A stretch of 64,000 nt of DNA from Timema cristinae (taxonomy: Eukaryota; Arthropoda; Insecta; Phasmatodea; Timematidae). Shown piece by piece: positions 33,891 through 45,195 of this stretch. The stretch's first letter is position 1. Each line of letters begins with the position of its first letter. The stretch covers positions 49,205,118-49,269,117 of the forward strand of contig JBCFYV010009882.1 of NCBI GenBank assembly GCA_039000515.1. Reading direction: 5' to 3'. The notes under the pieces are model-generated. The model ran no database searches. It was not told the origin of the DNA and saw only the letters and a program-made list of their open reading frames with translations. The position numbers and the translations under genes are program-made.

Positions 33891-34183
33891 ACTTCTTGTT
33901 AATAATAATAATAATAATAATATTTAGCACCGCGTCTTACTACCCGTTCGGGTTATACGCTTTAAGTACTAATTACGTTAATGGATATAGGAAGTGGGAA
34001 GTTTGGATTAGAGGAAGTGAACCTACATTTGCGTGGAGGGAGAGTGGAAAACCATTTAGGAAAAACCACCCCCAGTTCACCCAACCGAGATTCGAACCTC
34101 GATCTCTCCGTCCTCAGCAGTTTGGCTCAACACGACAAGCGCGTTAGCCAACTACGCCACCAAGGCGGGTAAAACTTCTTGTT
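33891..34183 (-). repeat. SINE A (A1), intact, with (TAA)n tail and target duplication
   Basis: Element at about 33901-34170, reversed. A (TAA)n tail lies at 33901-33923, then agcaccgcgtcttactaccc. The head ends ccaactacgccaccaaggcg. The B box (ttcgaacctcgatct reversed) is intact. Flanks share acttcttgtt (33891-33900 and 34174-34183). This SINE A copy has the same (TAA)n tail as SINE B. Confidence 0.92.
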
Positions 34184-35154
34184 GGTAACTCTAACTTCTT
34201 ATCCACGTGGACGTGATTTCATTTAAGATGCCAATTTAAGCCAATCTCTTTGGTCGTGCTATTTTTTTAATGCTTTATTAACTGTCTGGGTTAGCAACAC
34301 CTTAAACTAGACTAACTAAAGTAAAAGTTGAAAGACTGGTTACTATCCAGTGCTAACACTGGAGACGAATTACAATGAGAGGGAACGGTTTTATAAAACA
34401 TGAAACAATCAATTCGTACAATCGGTAGGTACTCGGAACTCTCTCGTGTCACTCTCTAAATGAATAAAATAAGGTAAATCCTCACCACAATCAAGACTGG
34501 ATACTAAACCTGCTGGGATCTCTTGACTGCGCATGCACTCGACATTTCGCAACGCCCAGTAAAAAATCAAGAGTAAAGGTCAGTCCTCTACCACTATGGT
34601 TAATGGTTACATCTTGCAGATACATGTCGGATTAAGTCATCGATAATAACGCAAACTTTTCCTACACTTTTCACGTCACTTTGTGTCCAGAGTAGAGGGT
34701 ATATTTTAAACCTTCCTCTCAATAGCTATTGATTACATTTTTATGTTTATTATGTATTCGCCATGTTTTTTAAATTCCTTGATTGGTGCACTTTATTATC
34801 ATTTAAGCTTCACAAATAGTTTTAATATAGTTCTATAAACAGAAAATTGATATTTATGATCATAATATATTTGGGGAATCTGATATAGCTATCCGATAAC
34901 ACTCTCAAAAGGTCACATCTGGATATTGTCAATGAGTAAAATCCTTAGTAAAATAGCATTAAGTAATAATATAAACACATTACTTATTTCCCCCTCCGTC
35001 AATTCATCACTTTGAAAGAGAAAACACAATCTCACCCGTGATCATTTTTTTTGTTATGCAGAAAATTGATTCTGAAACCTGTTAGTATTCAGACTCGCTT
35101 CAGACTGTAAGCTACGTATAAGAATCTGTCTGTAGATAAGATTAAAAAGAGAAG
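34184..35154. other. About 1 kb without supported features
   Basis: Nothing recognised on either strand. Confidence 0.4.
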
Positions 35155-35460
35155 TTAATAAGTAGCAGTAGGTGACCTGGTGGTCTAGGGGTAAGGTGTC
35201 AGACTTCTGTGCTGGCGGCCGGGGTTCAATCCTCGGTCCTGGCACAGATTTATATGATTACCAAACCCTTCCTTCACCTCTGACAAGACATCTTGTGAAT
35301 GTGGGGAATGCCAGGCCTCCACCGTGGTTCGGATTCCACGTTAAACTGTAGGTCCTTCATTTCATTTCACAATCACCCTACCATTACACATTAGCGTAAG
35401 TGCGTATAACCCGAATGGGTAGTAAGACGCGGTGCTAATAATAATAATAATAAATAGCAT
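35155..35460 (+). repeat. SINE B (B1), full length
   Basis: Starts at 35171 with ggtgacctggtggtctaggg and ends at about 35452 in taataataataataa. Flanks aataagtagca and aataaatagca are a probable target duplication with one difference. Confidence 0.92.
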
Positions 35461-35633
35461 GTGTTTGTGGGTTGAACTTTGGCATTTAATGTCAGAACTA
35501 ACCCATATATTAAGGGTTCTCTTAGTATATTATTAGAGAACACATTTTAGTGTAGTTACTTACAAAGGACTAATATATTCTAATGCACAATTTTTTCTGA
35601 ATAAAAATAATAAAGGGTAGCAAAGAAATTATA

Positions 35634-35780
35634 GGTATACTGATGATGTATTTTACTAAATTGTTTCTCACTCACTTTCTATGAAAATGCTGGCACACAC
35701 CCTCTAAATTCTACCTTCCCCTACTAAAAAAAAGTAATTTAATCTGCTTAGCCTTAATACATAGTAAGACAAGAAGCAAA
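35634..35780 (+). repeat. SINE A fragment (body and tail)
   Basis: ggtatactgatgatgtattt, tcactttctatgaaaatgct and ggcacacaccctctaaattc. The middle is repeated in inverted orientation at 35893-35942. Confidence 0.55.
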
Positions 35781-35892
35781 TAATAAACTTTTTTTTACGG
35801 TTTCTTTATTTTATAAAAGTACGTTTCACTCGATGTTTACTAACAATGGTTCTAATATACTGAGATGGGAATCGTAGTTTTAAAGGAAATTC

Positions 35893-35981
35893 ACCTATTA
35901 GAATTTAGAGGGTGTGTGCCAGAATTTCCATAGAAAGTGAGTATATATATATATATATATATATACTCACTTTCTATGGAA

Positions 35982-36023
<42 letters not shown>
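35893..36023. repeat. 60-bp perfect palindrome with TA core, followed by (TA)n(GA)n
   Basis: atttccatagaaagtgag at 35923-35940 and its exact reverse complement ctcactttctatggaaat at 35965-35982 enclose a pure TA core. Another TA run and a GA run follow to 36023. The outer sequence from 35893 is the reverse of the SINE A segment at 35668-35714. Confidence 0.95.
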
Positions 36024-36024
<1 letters not shown>

Positions 36025-36559
36025 TGGAGATTTCAAATGTATCTTTCGTGAATAAACTATAAACCTTTAGATTAATTTTGTCCTAAAGAATCCTCGGTAT
36101 CGATTTGCCATTGACCTTTGCAAACATGGCAAGAACATAAAAGGGTTGTGACAATGTTGAACCAGTGTGTGCAAGGGTTTGTTGAGTCAGGAAACATTTG
36201 ACGATGCAGTCGAAATGAAGGGTATTGGGGAAGCTTTTGGCAAGAGTAGTTGGGGGAAGGGGTTGGGGGGGGGGATCTAGTGGTTTCCACCGGTTTGGAA
36301 CATGGTGCAAATAGACAGGCAACCATGGGGGAGAATATAAACACGAGTCCAGCAGCGAATTGGCAACAGCATCTGACTGAATGAGTGTCATCTGTGTCAA
36401 TAGCAATTGAAACAGTGGAAATATTAGTCACGCAAACCCTTTAGGACTTTGAGCTAAAGTGAAACAAAGGTAAACACATGAATGTTTTTATTATGTGAAA
36501 AAAAGAGTGAAGCTCCTACTTTTTGTCACAGCGGAGCACATAAGGATTACGGTGTCAAC
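36024..36559. other. No supported gene; locally G-rich
   Basis: A 119-codon minus-strand frame (36072-36431) overlaps a 107-codon frame in a second phase. Such mutual openness suggests composition, not coding. G9 lies at about 36265. Confidence 0.4.
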
Positions 36560-36752
36560 TTTAGCTGGTATGGTTTGCTGATGACTTTGAGGTTGAAGTT
36601 CGAATCCCATTTGGATATACTGAGAATATTTTTTTTGTATAAATTCTTTTGTATGTTCTCTCTTCATCTCGTTTAAATTTCCCTGTCATCACACCTGGTC
36701 CAATATTGTAAATATGCTGATATTATGGACGGGTATTAAGATGAGGTACAGT
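36560..36752 (+). repeat. SINE A, diverged
   Basis: gtttgctgatgactttgagg, gaagttcgaatcccatttgg, atatactgagaa and ggacgggtattaagatgagg. Confidence 0.6.
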
Positions 36753-37291
36753 ACAAGCAAATTAAAAACTCGTACCGTTGTTAAAAGCTGTATTATGGAA
36801 TGTAATGATAAAATAGATAGGATATTCTCATAAACTGGCCTGGCAAGACACAATGTGATACGACATGACATGAAGTTATATAATGTTGTTAAGTTCGTAC
36901 ATCATGCGATGTCGGAAGGATGTTCGCACTTCCACGACATAACAGATTCATCTATTTGATTCTCAATTTTGCCTTGTCATCGCGTATCTTGCCGTGAAGG
37001 TTTAAAATTTCTCTAGTTGTCTATAGAACATATTTTGAAAATTAATCACCAAACTTGGCTCTTACACTGAGCTGATAAGAAAATCAATACAAAGTTTCAT
37101 CTTCTGAGGAGAAGAGTTTTTTGTTATCAACCTAGCTCAAATTGTATGTCTTGAAAAGCTTACGATTCTACTTATAGACTTTATAAAAACTCTTGTTCAA
37201 ACATTTAATTATAACTTTTAATAATGTACATATTTATTTGGCAAGAATTAATAAATGACAAAATTAAATCTTCTTAGTTATTATTTTATGG

Positions 37292-37478
37292 CTTCCTTCA
37301 CCTCTGACAAGACGTGTATCAATCACAACTTGTAAATGTGAGGAATGCCCGGCCTCCATCGTGGTTCGGATCTCACGTTAAGCTGTAGGTCCTTCATTTC
37401 ATCTCACAATCACCCTACAATTACACATTAGCGTAAGTGCGTACAACCCGAAAGGGTATTAAGACGTTGTGCTAATAA
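37292..37478 (+). repeat. SINE B (B2), 5'-truncated
   Basis: Begins at cttccttcacctctgacaag, carries the B2 insert (tatcaatcacaacttgtaaa) and has a full 3' end with cccgaaagggtattaagacg. Confidence 0.88.
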
Positions 37479-37683
37479 TAATATTTTATTCCCTTCTTCT
37501 TAGGTGTCTATTTGAACTTAAGTCGTCTATGATGACATGATGGTGTGACAAATTACACTGAAGCATATCGTCATAGAAGACTAAAATAAGGAGATGGTAA
37601 TAAAATAATAACAAAGAAGATGTAGTTTTATCATTTAATAATAAGATTAAAATAATTTTTTCAATCAAGCCATATCATTTGTA

Positions 37684-37975
37684 TTGGTAGTCGCAGGGTA
37701 GTTGACAGAGCCTGTTAAAAACTAGCCTAGCTGTGATATGTTCTCCCCCACTCTGTCCCCATTTGACCGATAATACATATACTCCACTCCACACATCTTA
37801 TAAAATAATGTATTTCCATTTATTCCTGGCCTATGAGTTGTCTGATGAGTGATGAGAACATTACATAAGCACAGTTTAAACTATACCTGTAATATTTTCT
37901 CTCCTACTCTGTCCCCATTTGACCAATATTACTCCACTTCACATACCTTACAAGTAATCTGGCCACCAAAGCAAA
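37684..37975 (+). repeat. Repeat E, two units in tandem
   Basis: The 19-base word cactctgtccccatttgac lies at 37749-37767 and, with one change, at 37905-37923, a step of about 156. Each is followed by actccactccacaca/actccacttcacata and then cttataaaataatgta/cttacaagtaat. The same unit is at 44075-44270. Nature unknown. Confidence 0.7.
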
Positions 37976-37994
37976 TAACATTTTAACCCATTAA

Positions 37995-38178
37995 AATTAT
38001 GTTATAAGAATGAGGTCGCTCTCAATTAGATGAAGTGCACCGGCATTTTCTTGGAAGGAGAGTAAAAATCCTTTAACTACCCTCATTACACCCGAATGTA
38101 GTTTTAGCCCTAATCTCCCCGTCATGGGCAGTCCAGTTTATTGCGAGAAGGACTATTAGACCAGTTGACCAATTAAAT
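37995..38178 (-). repeat. SINE A, reversed, diverged
   Basis: ggaaggagagtaaaaatcct, ctaccctcattacacccgaa and ctaatctccccgtcatgggc with cagtccagtttattgcgaga. Confidence 0.7.
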
Positions 38179-38364
38179 GGTAACAGAGCAACCTGTCTAC
38201 TTAGATTGCATTGTAACTGTAGATGATAGCTATGTGAACATTTTATAGTACAAATAATATTTCTCATATCCATATCTATGAACGTTCGGTTAAAGTTGTT
38301 ATACTCGCATAGCACTCTCTAACCGTGGACTAGGAAGTTGTTATTTGAATCCATGCAACCTACA

Positions 38365-38560
38365 TCAGTGGTTACGCGGACAAAATATCAGGTTCATCTA
38401 GTCTGGTTTGTCTGTAAATGGAAAGTCTGATTCGAAAACCTTACAGGTATTTCCAAAATGATTTCACACCCTCATTCCATAAAATTCTCTAATTTTTTCT
38501 CAAGTATACATCTTCCTACCTTTTACATCATTACCGCAGTTTAAAATGCGGCTATCCTCG
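38365..38560 (+). repeat. SINE A, poorly preserved
   Basis: cctacatcagtggttacgcg and caaaatgatttcacaccctc followed by ccataaaattct in the right order; no certain tail. Confidence 0.4.
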
Positions 38561-39397
38561 ACAAATGGTAAAAGGAGGGGGTTAAAAAATAATAATATGG
38601 GGAGGGTGTCCACTATTTAGCGTGCTTTTTCCTCTAAGATACTCTCCTCATCCCAACCGATGATATAAAATTGTTGAAACCCCTTTTTTTTAATTTTCTC
38701 TAAAAAAAAATCATAATTTTAGAACTTTCATAAATGTTATCTTAGGTCTAACCGAACGACATGGCCAAACACACCGACAGTGGTGCCTCAAAATGCCACG
38801 GTGTCGGTTCTCTAGTCAACCATCCTGTCCATTCATAGCTCTTTGTGAGCCTCAAATACCCCCTTTCCCTCTCCTCTCTATTGGACCAAGTAGCTGAGTT
38901 CAGTAACTAAGTAGTGAGTGGTTTTCCATGTTTACTGATAACATAATTAAAGGTATAGGCTTGATACTATAGGGGGAAAGGAACCGTCGGCGACGATGGA
39001 GGTCGTCTGGCTCAGCTACACTAACACCTCCCTCCTTATCCTTCCCTTCCCTGAAGCTAGCCCCTTTTCCACATTTAGTAGCCCTTTTAGATAAAAACCT
39101 TCATTTCGTTTTAACCGTTGTTACGTGGTTGCTTCTGTGAGGTGGCTAGGACGTGGAATAACTTATTTTATTTATATTTTTTATAATGAACTTGAGCACA
39201 AGGATTTTAACTGAATTAATCAAAGAGGCATTGTTGTGGAGATTCTTGGTCAATGTATTCGAACCAAAGTACTCCTAGACTCACCATAAGCTTTTATGGC
39301 AACTAGTCATTGTGAACAATATTCATTAAATGCTCTAAAATATTAACCATTAAAATAACAATTCAAGGATAGTTTTTCATCATTAATATTTGTTTTA
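38561..39397. other. No gene; one short hairpin
   Basis: caccgacagtggtg..ccacggtgtcggt at about 38777-38812 could fold into a stem of roughly 11 bp. The stretch 38850-39080 is pyrimidine-rich. No coding evidence. Confidence 0.35.
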
Positions 39398-39642
39398 GCT
39401 CCATGTCTTACTATCCATTCAGTTATACGCATAATGTAGGTCTACTAATTAGGCTAATGGTTTTGGGGATAATGAAGGCTATATTTAGAGGGAGTGTGCT
39501 ACCATTCATGAAGGGGGAAGAGTGAAATATCAATTTGGAAAAAAACACCCTGACCGAGATTCGAATCTCGATTTCCCCATCATCGGCAATCAAATCTACT
39601 TCAAGATTAGTGCCTTAGACCATGCGGCCACCGAAACGGGCT
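39398..39642 (-). repeat. SINE A (A2), reversed, full length
   Basis: agctccatgtcttactatcc (tail), accgagattcgaatctcgat (intact B box) and ttagaccatgcggccaccga (A box). Confidence 0.85.
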
Positions 39643-39704
39643 CATTAATAATTATTCTGCGTAATTCTTTAAGGCGTATCTTCCATTGGGGCTTACGGGG
39701 ACCA

Positions 39705-39868
39705 GCCCAATTTGATAATTAATTATGGTGAGCCCATGGACTAAACGCCAAGCTCGTCTAATCTGAATTTCTGCTGATGATAAGGTTGGAATCAACACCC
39801 ATTTGGTTGTACTGAAGATTGTTTTTCCCCAATCGTTCCCCACTTTCCCTCCACGCCAATGAATAAAG
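39705..39868 (+). repeat. SINE A, 5' two thirds
   Basis: tggtgagcccatggactaaa, ttctgctgatgataaggttg, tggttgtactgaagattgtt and ccactttccctccacgccaa; the 3' end is missing. Confidence 0.7.
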
Positions 39869-40346
39869 ACCAAAGATATATATCGGTAAACATATGGCCA
39901 TTTTATATTATTCTAAAACAAGAAAAATGAGTCCACGAATTGGTTTGTATAAGATATAGTAGAGTTCGTTTAGGATTAATAATACAAAATGTTCCGCAAT
40001 GGTGACAAAGTGGGTTTACTGTAGCTTCACACGTTCAAAAAAAGAAAAAAAAAGAACAGAAACAGGGTCACGTGATTAGCTCCGAACCATTCATAGGACC
40101 TCAGCGTGATCTCCGTTGTTCATTCAATGTGACTTGGAAATGTTTCAACTTTCTCAGTTCTGCTGGACATTAGTTGCTTGGGAGAGCCAGTCAAATTTAG
40201 AAACAAGCTGTTTCAATCAGTTGCGCTAACGCATGCTGTTAAGAGGATATTTTGAATTGATTTGCTAAATGGGAAGCGCGTGTGACATTCTCGCTTTGTG
40301 TTGATTTGTTTCATGACATGACGAAATAAATTGGAAAAGATAAATC

Positions 40347-42042
40347 GTGACAATCATATTAAATACCTATATGAACCAGATTTTGGCATTGCAACAAGTA
40401 ATTGAGAAATATATGGCAGTAAGGAATAGAGTATATCGTCTATTTATGGTTCTGGAGGAAGCGTGCGATTGGTTGAGTAAGAGTATGTTATTGAATGTTC
40501 TAAGAAAAGTTTGTGCGAATTCAAGGTTAGTAAATATAATTATGGCAGTGTATGATGGAAATAAATCGTGCGTTAAAAGGGTGATTTACATGGTGCTGCT
40601 TTTGAAAATAGTCACTGGCTTCTTTGACGCCACCTTGACGCTTTCCCTGAGTGAATATCTGGTTGCAAGATTCGCTAGCTGATAAACGTTTACACAATGC
40701 TTCTTAAAAGTTGGAAGTCACCAGCGTTTAGCCGGTCTTGAGTGTCATGGCATCAAAACAACTCACCTTGCAAGTGCGTCTCAAACAAGGCTGGTAGCAA
40801 GATGCCCATCTCGCGCATACGCATTAAGGCAGACCCATTCGCTCGTCGCTTTCAAATGCTGACATGCCGCTTCTTTTGACGCTGCTGGTAAAAGCAGCTA
40901 GTTTTTCGCTTTGCGGGAGCGTTAAAGTTGGACGTGTTCAACTTGTCAGCTAGCGTCTTTTATTCGCTGCGTCTTCAAAATAGTTTACCAGTGAGCTCCC
41001 CAGCTTAAAAAGAAGCTTGTCCAAAGCGAATAAAAGCAGCACCGTTTAAATCCACGTATAAGTGTGGATGGAACGTTGATCGAATGGTTTGACATTAAAT
41101 AGGGTGTTAGACAAGGTTGTGTTATGTATTGATGCTTGTTTAGTGTATTCATGGATATTTGTATGAGGGTGCTTGTGAGGACACGGTTGGTGTGCAAATT
41201 GACAATGTGAATGTGAGAGTGGTGTTATATGAAGATGATGCCATATTAATGGCTGAAATTGAAAGTGTCTTGCAGAATTAATTATATCATTGAATGTAGC
41301 TACAGGCAGAATGGTTCTTCGTATAGATTTCTCCAAAACTAAGGTGAAATATTTAGTTAAGGATTTCTTAGTAAATGATTGTCAGCCTTATATAAATAGA
41401 AAATTGTTAGAACAAGTGAATTACATTGTGTATCTAGGCAGAATGTTCTGTAAAAACTGAAGGATGGATGATGAAATAGGTAGATTGGTGAATGTATATT
41501 GTAGAGTAGTTGAATATATGTAGACTCTTGCAAAGAATGGAGAACTATCAATAAAGCCAAATATGGCAGTAAAGAAAAGTGTGGATGCCAACATTACATT
41601 TTTGTATGGATCTGACATGTTAGGTTGTCAGGATGAACACAAGAACAAGGTGAATGTGGTTGGAATGAGATATCTAAGAAATGTATGTTGACAAACTCGT
41701 ATCGACAGTGTCAGTAATGAATGAGTACTGAAGTAGTGCGGTTTGAAAGGTAATCCAATAGGACAATGTGAAAGAGATATCTTACGTTGGTTTTGGCAGG
41801 TTGAGTGGATGAGTGTGGATCAAGTGACGAAACAAATATATGAAGGTAGAGTGTGTGGCTCAAAAGGAAGGGATAGGTCATGTAGGAGGTGGGTTAATGT
41901 TGTAGACGAATGTGTGAAAAGAAGAACCATTAAGAGTTTTAAGAATAAAAGATCATGTATCATTTGGTATATGGATGTTGTTGAAGCAAAGGGGGTATGT
42001 GAGGGTTTGGATACGGGAAGAAAGTTACTAAGAATGAATTAA
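40347..42042 (+). pseudogene. Non-LTR retrotransposon reverse transcriptase relic (family R2), interrupted by a DNA element
   Basis: This is the longest protein relic in the window. The first part (40347-40580) reads QQVIEKYMAVRNRVYRLFMV.LEEACDWL and LNVLRKVCANSR, the fingers and palm start of a LINE reverse transcriptase. After the 452-bp insertion come VDGTLIDR, GC.. and LYEDDAILMAE, where YEDD (41228-41239) replaces the usual YADD catalytic box. Then follow RIDFSKTKV, VYLGRMF, YGSDM and MRYLRN. The last 99 codons (41743-42042) remain open: [37 protein letters not shown]. Several in-frame stops (after VLQN, MFCKN, RNVC) and at least two frame changes show it is dead. No endonuclease part is seen upstream, so it is 5'-truncated, as is normal for LINEs. 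Confidence 0.93.
40592..41043. mobile_element. 452-bp non-autonomous DNA element inside the RT relic
   Basis: Ends are inverted copies: ggtgctgctttt at 40592 and aaaagcagcacc at 41032-41043. Weaker inverted similarity continues for about 90 bp (gattcgctagctgataaa versus aaagacgctagctgacaa, reversed). Flanks atttacat (40584-40591) and gtttaaat (41044-41051) agree at 6 of 8 positions, which would suit an 8-bp target duplication as made by hAT elements. It interrupts the reverse-transcriptase reading between SCVK and VDGT. Confidence 0.8.
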
Positions 42043-42180
42043 GTATATAATTGTTTTTAAGCTGTATACATAGTTTCTTGCCTACCCCGTAGGGGAACGG
42101 CTCAATTAGGAGTACATATTTATGTGCCTCTATGTATGTGTCTCTATGTATGAGTGTATGAATATTTATTTATAACCTTG
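42043..42180 (+). other. 3' untranslated end of the R2 retrotransposon
   Basis: After the stop codon the sequence contains a small stem-loop (cctaccccgtaggggaac, about 42081-42098) and then a tatgtgcctctatgtatgtg-type simple repeat, as expected for a LINE 3' end. It shows no similarity to the 3' ends of SINEs A, B or C. Confidence 0.55.
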
Positions 42181-43139
42181 AATATAAAACAAGTTGATTT
42201 AAGTTTTTTCTAGATTGCGTTGTATAGCATTGTGGGTCTACTACATACATCTTTGCTAGATTGTGAATTTTGTGTGCCAATCAAACAGACTATGTTCTAA
42301 ATTTTTGACAAACGTGTGAATCAAGCCTTAGGTTTCGGATTAGAACTAAACTGGATCGCCATTGGTCAAGGTTTGACACTCAATTAGAGTGGTTTTCAGA
42401 ATGCTATTTTCATCGGTTTTCTCCATAAATTAATCCACGTTAATGGCAGTGCATTTCCTTTAAGATTTCTAACGACCGATCCTCTACTTTTTGTTTAAAT
42501 GTTGAACGAACAAATTATTATAAAACGATCCTAAAATCCTATGCTTCATTTGTTCCTATAAAATAGACTTGCAGAGTTAATAATTGATTAGTTTTTGTTA
42601 CCAAAACTGTAAGCATTTATGTTCTATATTTGCACCCTGGCATTAGATTTGGGATTTTAAAACTAGGTGTGTTGTGTAAATTAAGTTAATTTGAAATTCT
42701 TACATTGCTTTAACTAGTTGTTTATGTATGATGTACCTTTTATAAATATTTTACATTCATTTGGCATGGATAAATATCTCTGCTATAACACGGATGACCA
42801 CTGTTCAATCGCTGATTTTACACATTTATGTCTTTTTCATACTCTCTACATGAATGCTGTATATTTTCTTTAAAATTCACCCTCCTCATCTGGTTTTATA
42901 AGCCTGAAAGCCCCCTATAATCAATACTGGTATTATTAGGGTGTAGTAATTAAAAACGTATCTACTCAAATTTGTTTTTACACATTTCCTGGCAATTTGA
43001 GATATAGTTTTCTTACATTTAATCAAGGTTACAACATGAGGATGAATCCAAAAAACCACATCAGCATTTTTCAAGACAACTGGAAAATTAATCACACAAC
43101 TATACCTCTCGCTATTTAATGAACGTTATTTACTTATCC
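42181..43139. other. AT-rich sequence, no gene seen
   Basis: Nothing supported on either strand. Confidence 0.4.
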
Positions 43140-43372
43140 AAAACCTCACTGATGGCCACGCGGACCAAGGCTGCACTCTCGTCTTGTCTGCTTTTATAAT
43201 TATAGGGAAAATCAGGATTCAATTTCCAACCGGAGGTAATGAGAGTGAAATTTCTTAGATAATTCTTCCCCTTTTCCCTCCACGCCAATAAAGGTATATT
43301 TCTTCTAAACTAAATCAAAAAGTGTAATTAAATGAGGATAGCTCAAATGGGTAGCAAGATTCAGTGAAAATA
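43140..43372 (+). repeat. SINE A, diverged
   Basis: cctcactgatggccacgcgg, aaggctgcactctcgtcttg, ccttttccctccacgccaat and caaatgggtagcaagattca. Confidence 0.65.
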
Positions 43373-43479
43373 TTAGGCATACTATTAAAACTAAGATATG
43401 AATACTTGTTGGTTATTTAGGGGTCTCGATGGTCTCAAAGACAAAAATTGGGGTCAAACCCCGCTCAAGGTTGTAAACT

Positions 43480-43958
43480 AGAGGTTTAAACTAGCTCTGA
43501 TCACTCTGGCAACACTCCACGTCACGCCACTGCTCGTAGCGATGCTTCAATCCATTAGCCTCTAACCTGCAACTCCTATTGATCCCAAAACGCCATCGAG
43601 CTCCCTGTTAGACCTCTAGGACGCTGTGGGTGAGTTTAATCTAGACAGACGCCCTCGTATATAGAACGTCGTGGCGCCTTCGCCACGCCACGCCACGCCA
43701 CGCCACGCCTTGAAGGGGGGCGTCAACCCGAAGGCGTGTCCACATCAATTACCACCGCACACCTACACACACACACTCAAGGGCCAAGGAAGGGTGGGGG
43801 TAGGCCACCCACGGCCAAGAGTAATTATACGACCCTCTACGATCATCACGAGAGCCTTATTTCCTAGGTGGAGGACTTGTGAGGGGGAGGAGGGGGTAAT
43901 GGTCAGTTCTTACGACGATGAATCGCTTTCACGAGGAAACATGTGAGGTGAGATTCAG
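43480..43958. other. GC-rich segment with (CCACG)n, origin unclear
   Basis: Five CCACG units (about 43682-43707) follow ggcgccttcg. cacgtcacgccactg at 43517-43531 is the reverse of the cagtggcgtggcgt that starts the next element. The segment may be the inner or end part of a DNA transposon relative. A 91-codon frame (43671-43946) spans it without recognised domain. Confidence 0.4.
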
Positions 43959-44304
43959 TGGCGTGGCGTAAAGGGCTGCCAGGGAAATCAATGTATATAT
44001 TGTTCTAAGCACTCAGTGGAACACAGACTGGTCAGCTACTAAAGAAAATTGCTCCCTACATTAAGTATGTAAAAGTGGCGTGTCAGCCAGGATAAGCAGA
44101 GCTTGTTAAAATTGTACCTGTCATATGAGGTTCTTTGCCACTCTGTCCCCATTTGACGAATCATAAATCGGCTATGCTCCACATACCTTACGAGATAATG
44201 TATTTTGGTTAATACATGTTCAATGAGTGTTCTATTGAAGGCTGAGAACAAGACTGTTTAAACTATTCTTGGTTACAATGGCAACACGCCACGCCATGCC
44301 ACTT
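43959..44304. mobile_element. Putative non-autonomous element with cagtggcg ends, containing repeat E
   Basis: Left cagtggcgtggcgtaaaggg and reversed right aagtggcatggcgtggcgtg are similar ends; CAGTGGCG-type starts are common in hAT elements. Flanks do not give a convincing 8-bp duplication. The interior (44075-44270) holds cactctgtccccatttgac at 44139-44157, the repeat E unit also found at 37684-37975. E may thus be the interior of this element. Confidence 0.55.
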
Positions 44305-44493
44305 GCGAGTCTCTTGCTAAAATGCTTTTAAATTATTCCCGTCCTCTCATTTTATAATAATACTTAATACCAGTGGCACAGCATGTGGTGTTGCAAGGGT
44401 ATATGAAGTTAATACAAACTGTACCTGTGAAGTGTTCTCACCACTCAGTAAAACATTCAATGGTCAGGTATTACCGGAAATATATTCCCGTGG

Positions 44494-44797
44494 GATATGT
44501 GTAGAATTATTATTATTATTATTAGCACCGCGTCTTACTAACCATTCGGGTTATACGCACTTACGCTAATGTGTAATGGTAGGGTGATTGTGAGATGAAG
44601 GACCTACAGTTTAACGTGGAATCCGAACCACGGTGGCGGCCTGGCATTCCCCACATTCACAAGATGTCTTGTCAGAGGTGAAGGAAGGGTTTGGTAATCA
44701 GATAAATCTTTGCCGGGACCGAGGATTGAACCCCGGCCGCCAGCATAGAAGTCTGACACCTTACCCCTAGACCACCAGGTCACCGAGATGTGTAGAA
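44494..44797 (-). repeat. SINE B (B1), young full-length copy with target duplication
   Basis: Element at 44507-44784, reversed: (TAA)n tail, agcaccgcgtcttactaacc, near-consensus body with a 5-bp deletion (gatgaaatgaagg shortened to gatgaagg), and complete head to ccaggtcacc. Flanks gatatgtgtagaa and gagatgtgtagaa agree at 12 of 13 positions. Confidence 0.93.
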
Positions 44798-44887
44798 GAG
44801 ATTCTATGTATGATTGGTCAAATTGGAAGAAATTGTAGGCATCTCAACTTGAAATAATCTCTTCGTATTGTTTAAAAAAAAGGTACA

Positions 44888-45064
44888 AATATCCTCTTCA
44901 ATGATCGAATGATCTAAAGCGTCACTTTCGCAATGGACCAGACTGCCCATAATAGGGAGACTGGTGTTCAAACTCCGGTCGAGTTTAATGAAGATGTGAA
45001 GTTTTCTAATTGGTTTTCCACTATCCCCATATACAAATGCGGTTTATCTTTAGGATCTATTAAT
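44888..45064 (+). repeat. SINE A, 3' end lost
   Basis: cttcaatgatcgaatgatct, gcgtcactttcgcaatggac, ggtgttcaaactccggtcga and attggttttccactatcccc. Confidence 0.75.
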
Positions 45065-45195
45065 GCATGCCACTGCTCAAACTACGGGTGAATCAAAGAA
45101 CCAATTTACTCAGAAGTAGCGGATAGTTGACAATGTAACATAAATATAATCATCAAAACAGTTGTAAGTTGACCATTTAGCTTGTGTCATTACGA

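Noticed and set aside
33857..34147. Frames of 96 and 63 codons on the plus strand
   Set aside because: They are translations of a reversed SINE A with its (TAA)n tail.
36072..36431. 119-codon minus-strand frame with cysteines and a hydrophobic stretch
   Set aside because: A second frame of 107 codons is open in the same place, which suggests composition; no domain or splice signals.
41743..42042. Intact 99-residue protein
   Set aside because: It is only the C-terminal end of the dead reverse transcriptase; upstream there are stops and frame changes.
43671..43946. 91-codon frame over the CCACG repeat
   Set aside because: Openness is explained by the high GC and tandem repeat; its start codon does not look like a supported ATG and no domain is present.
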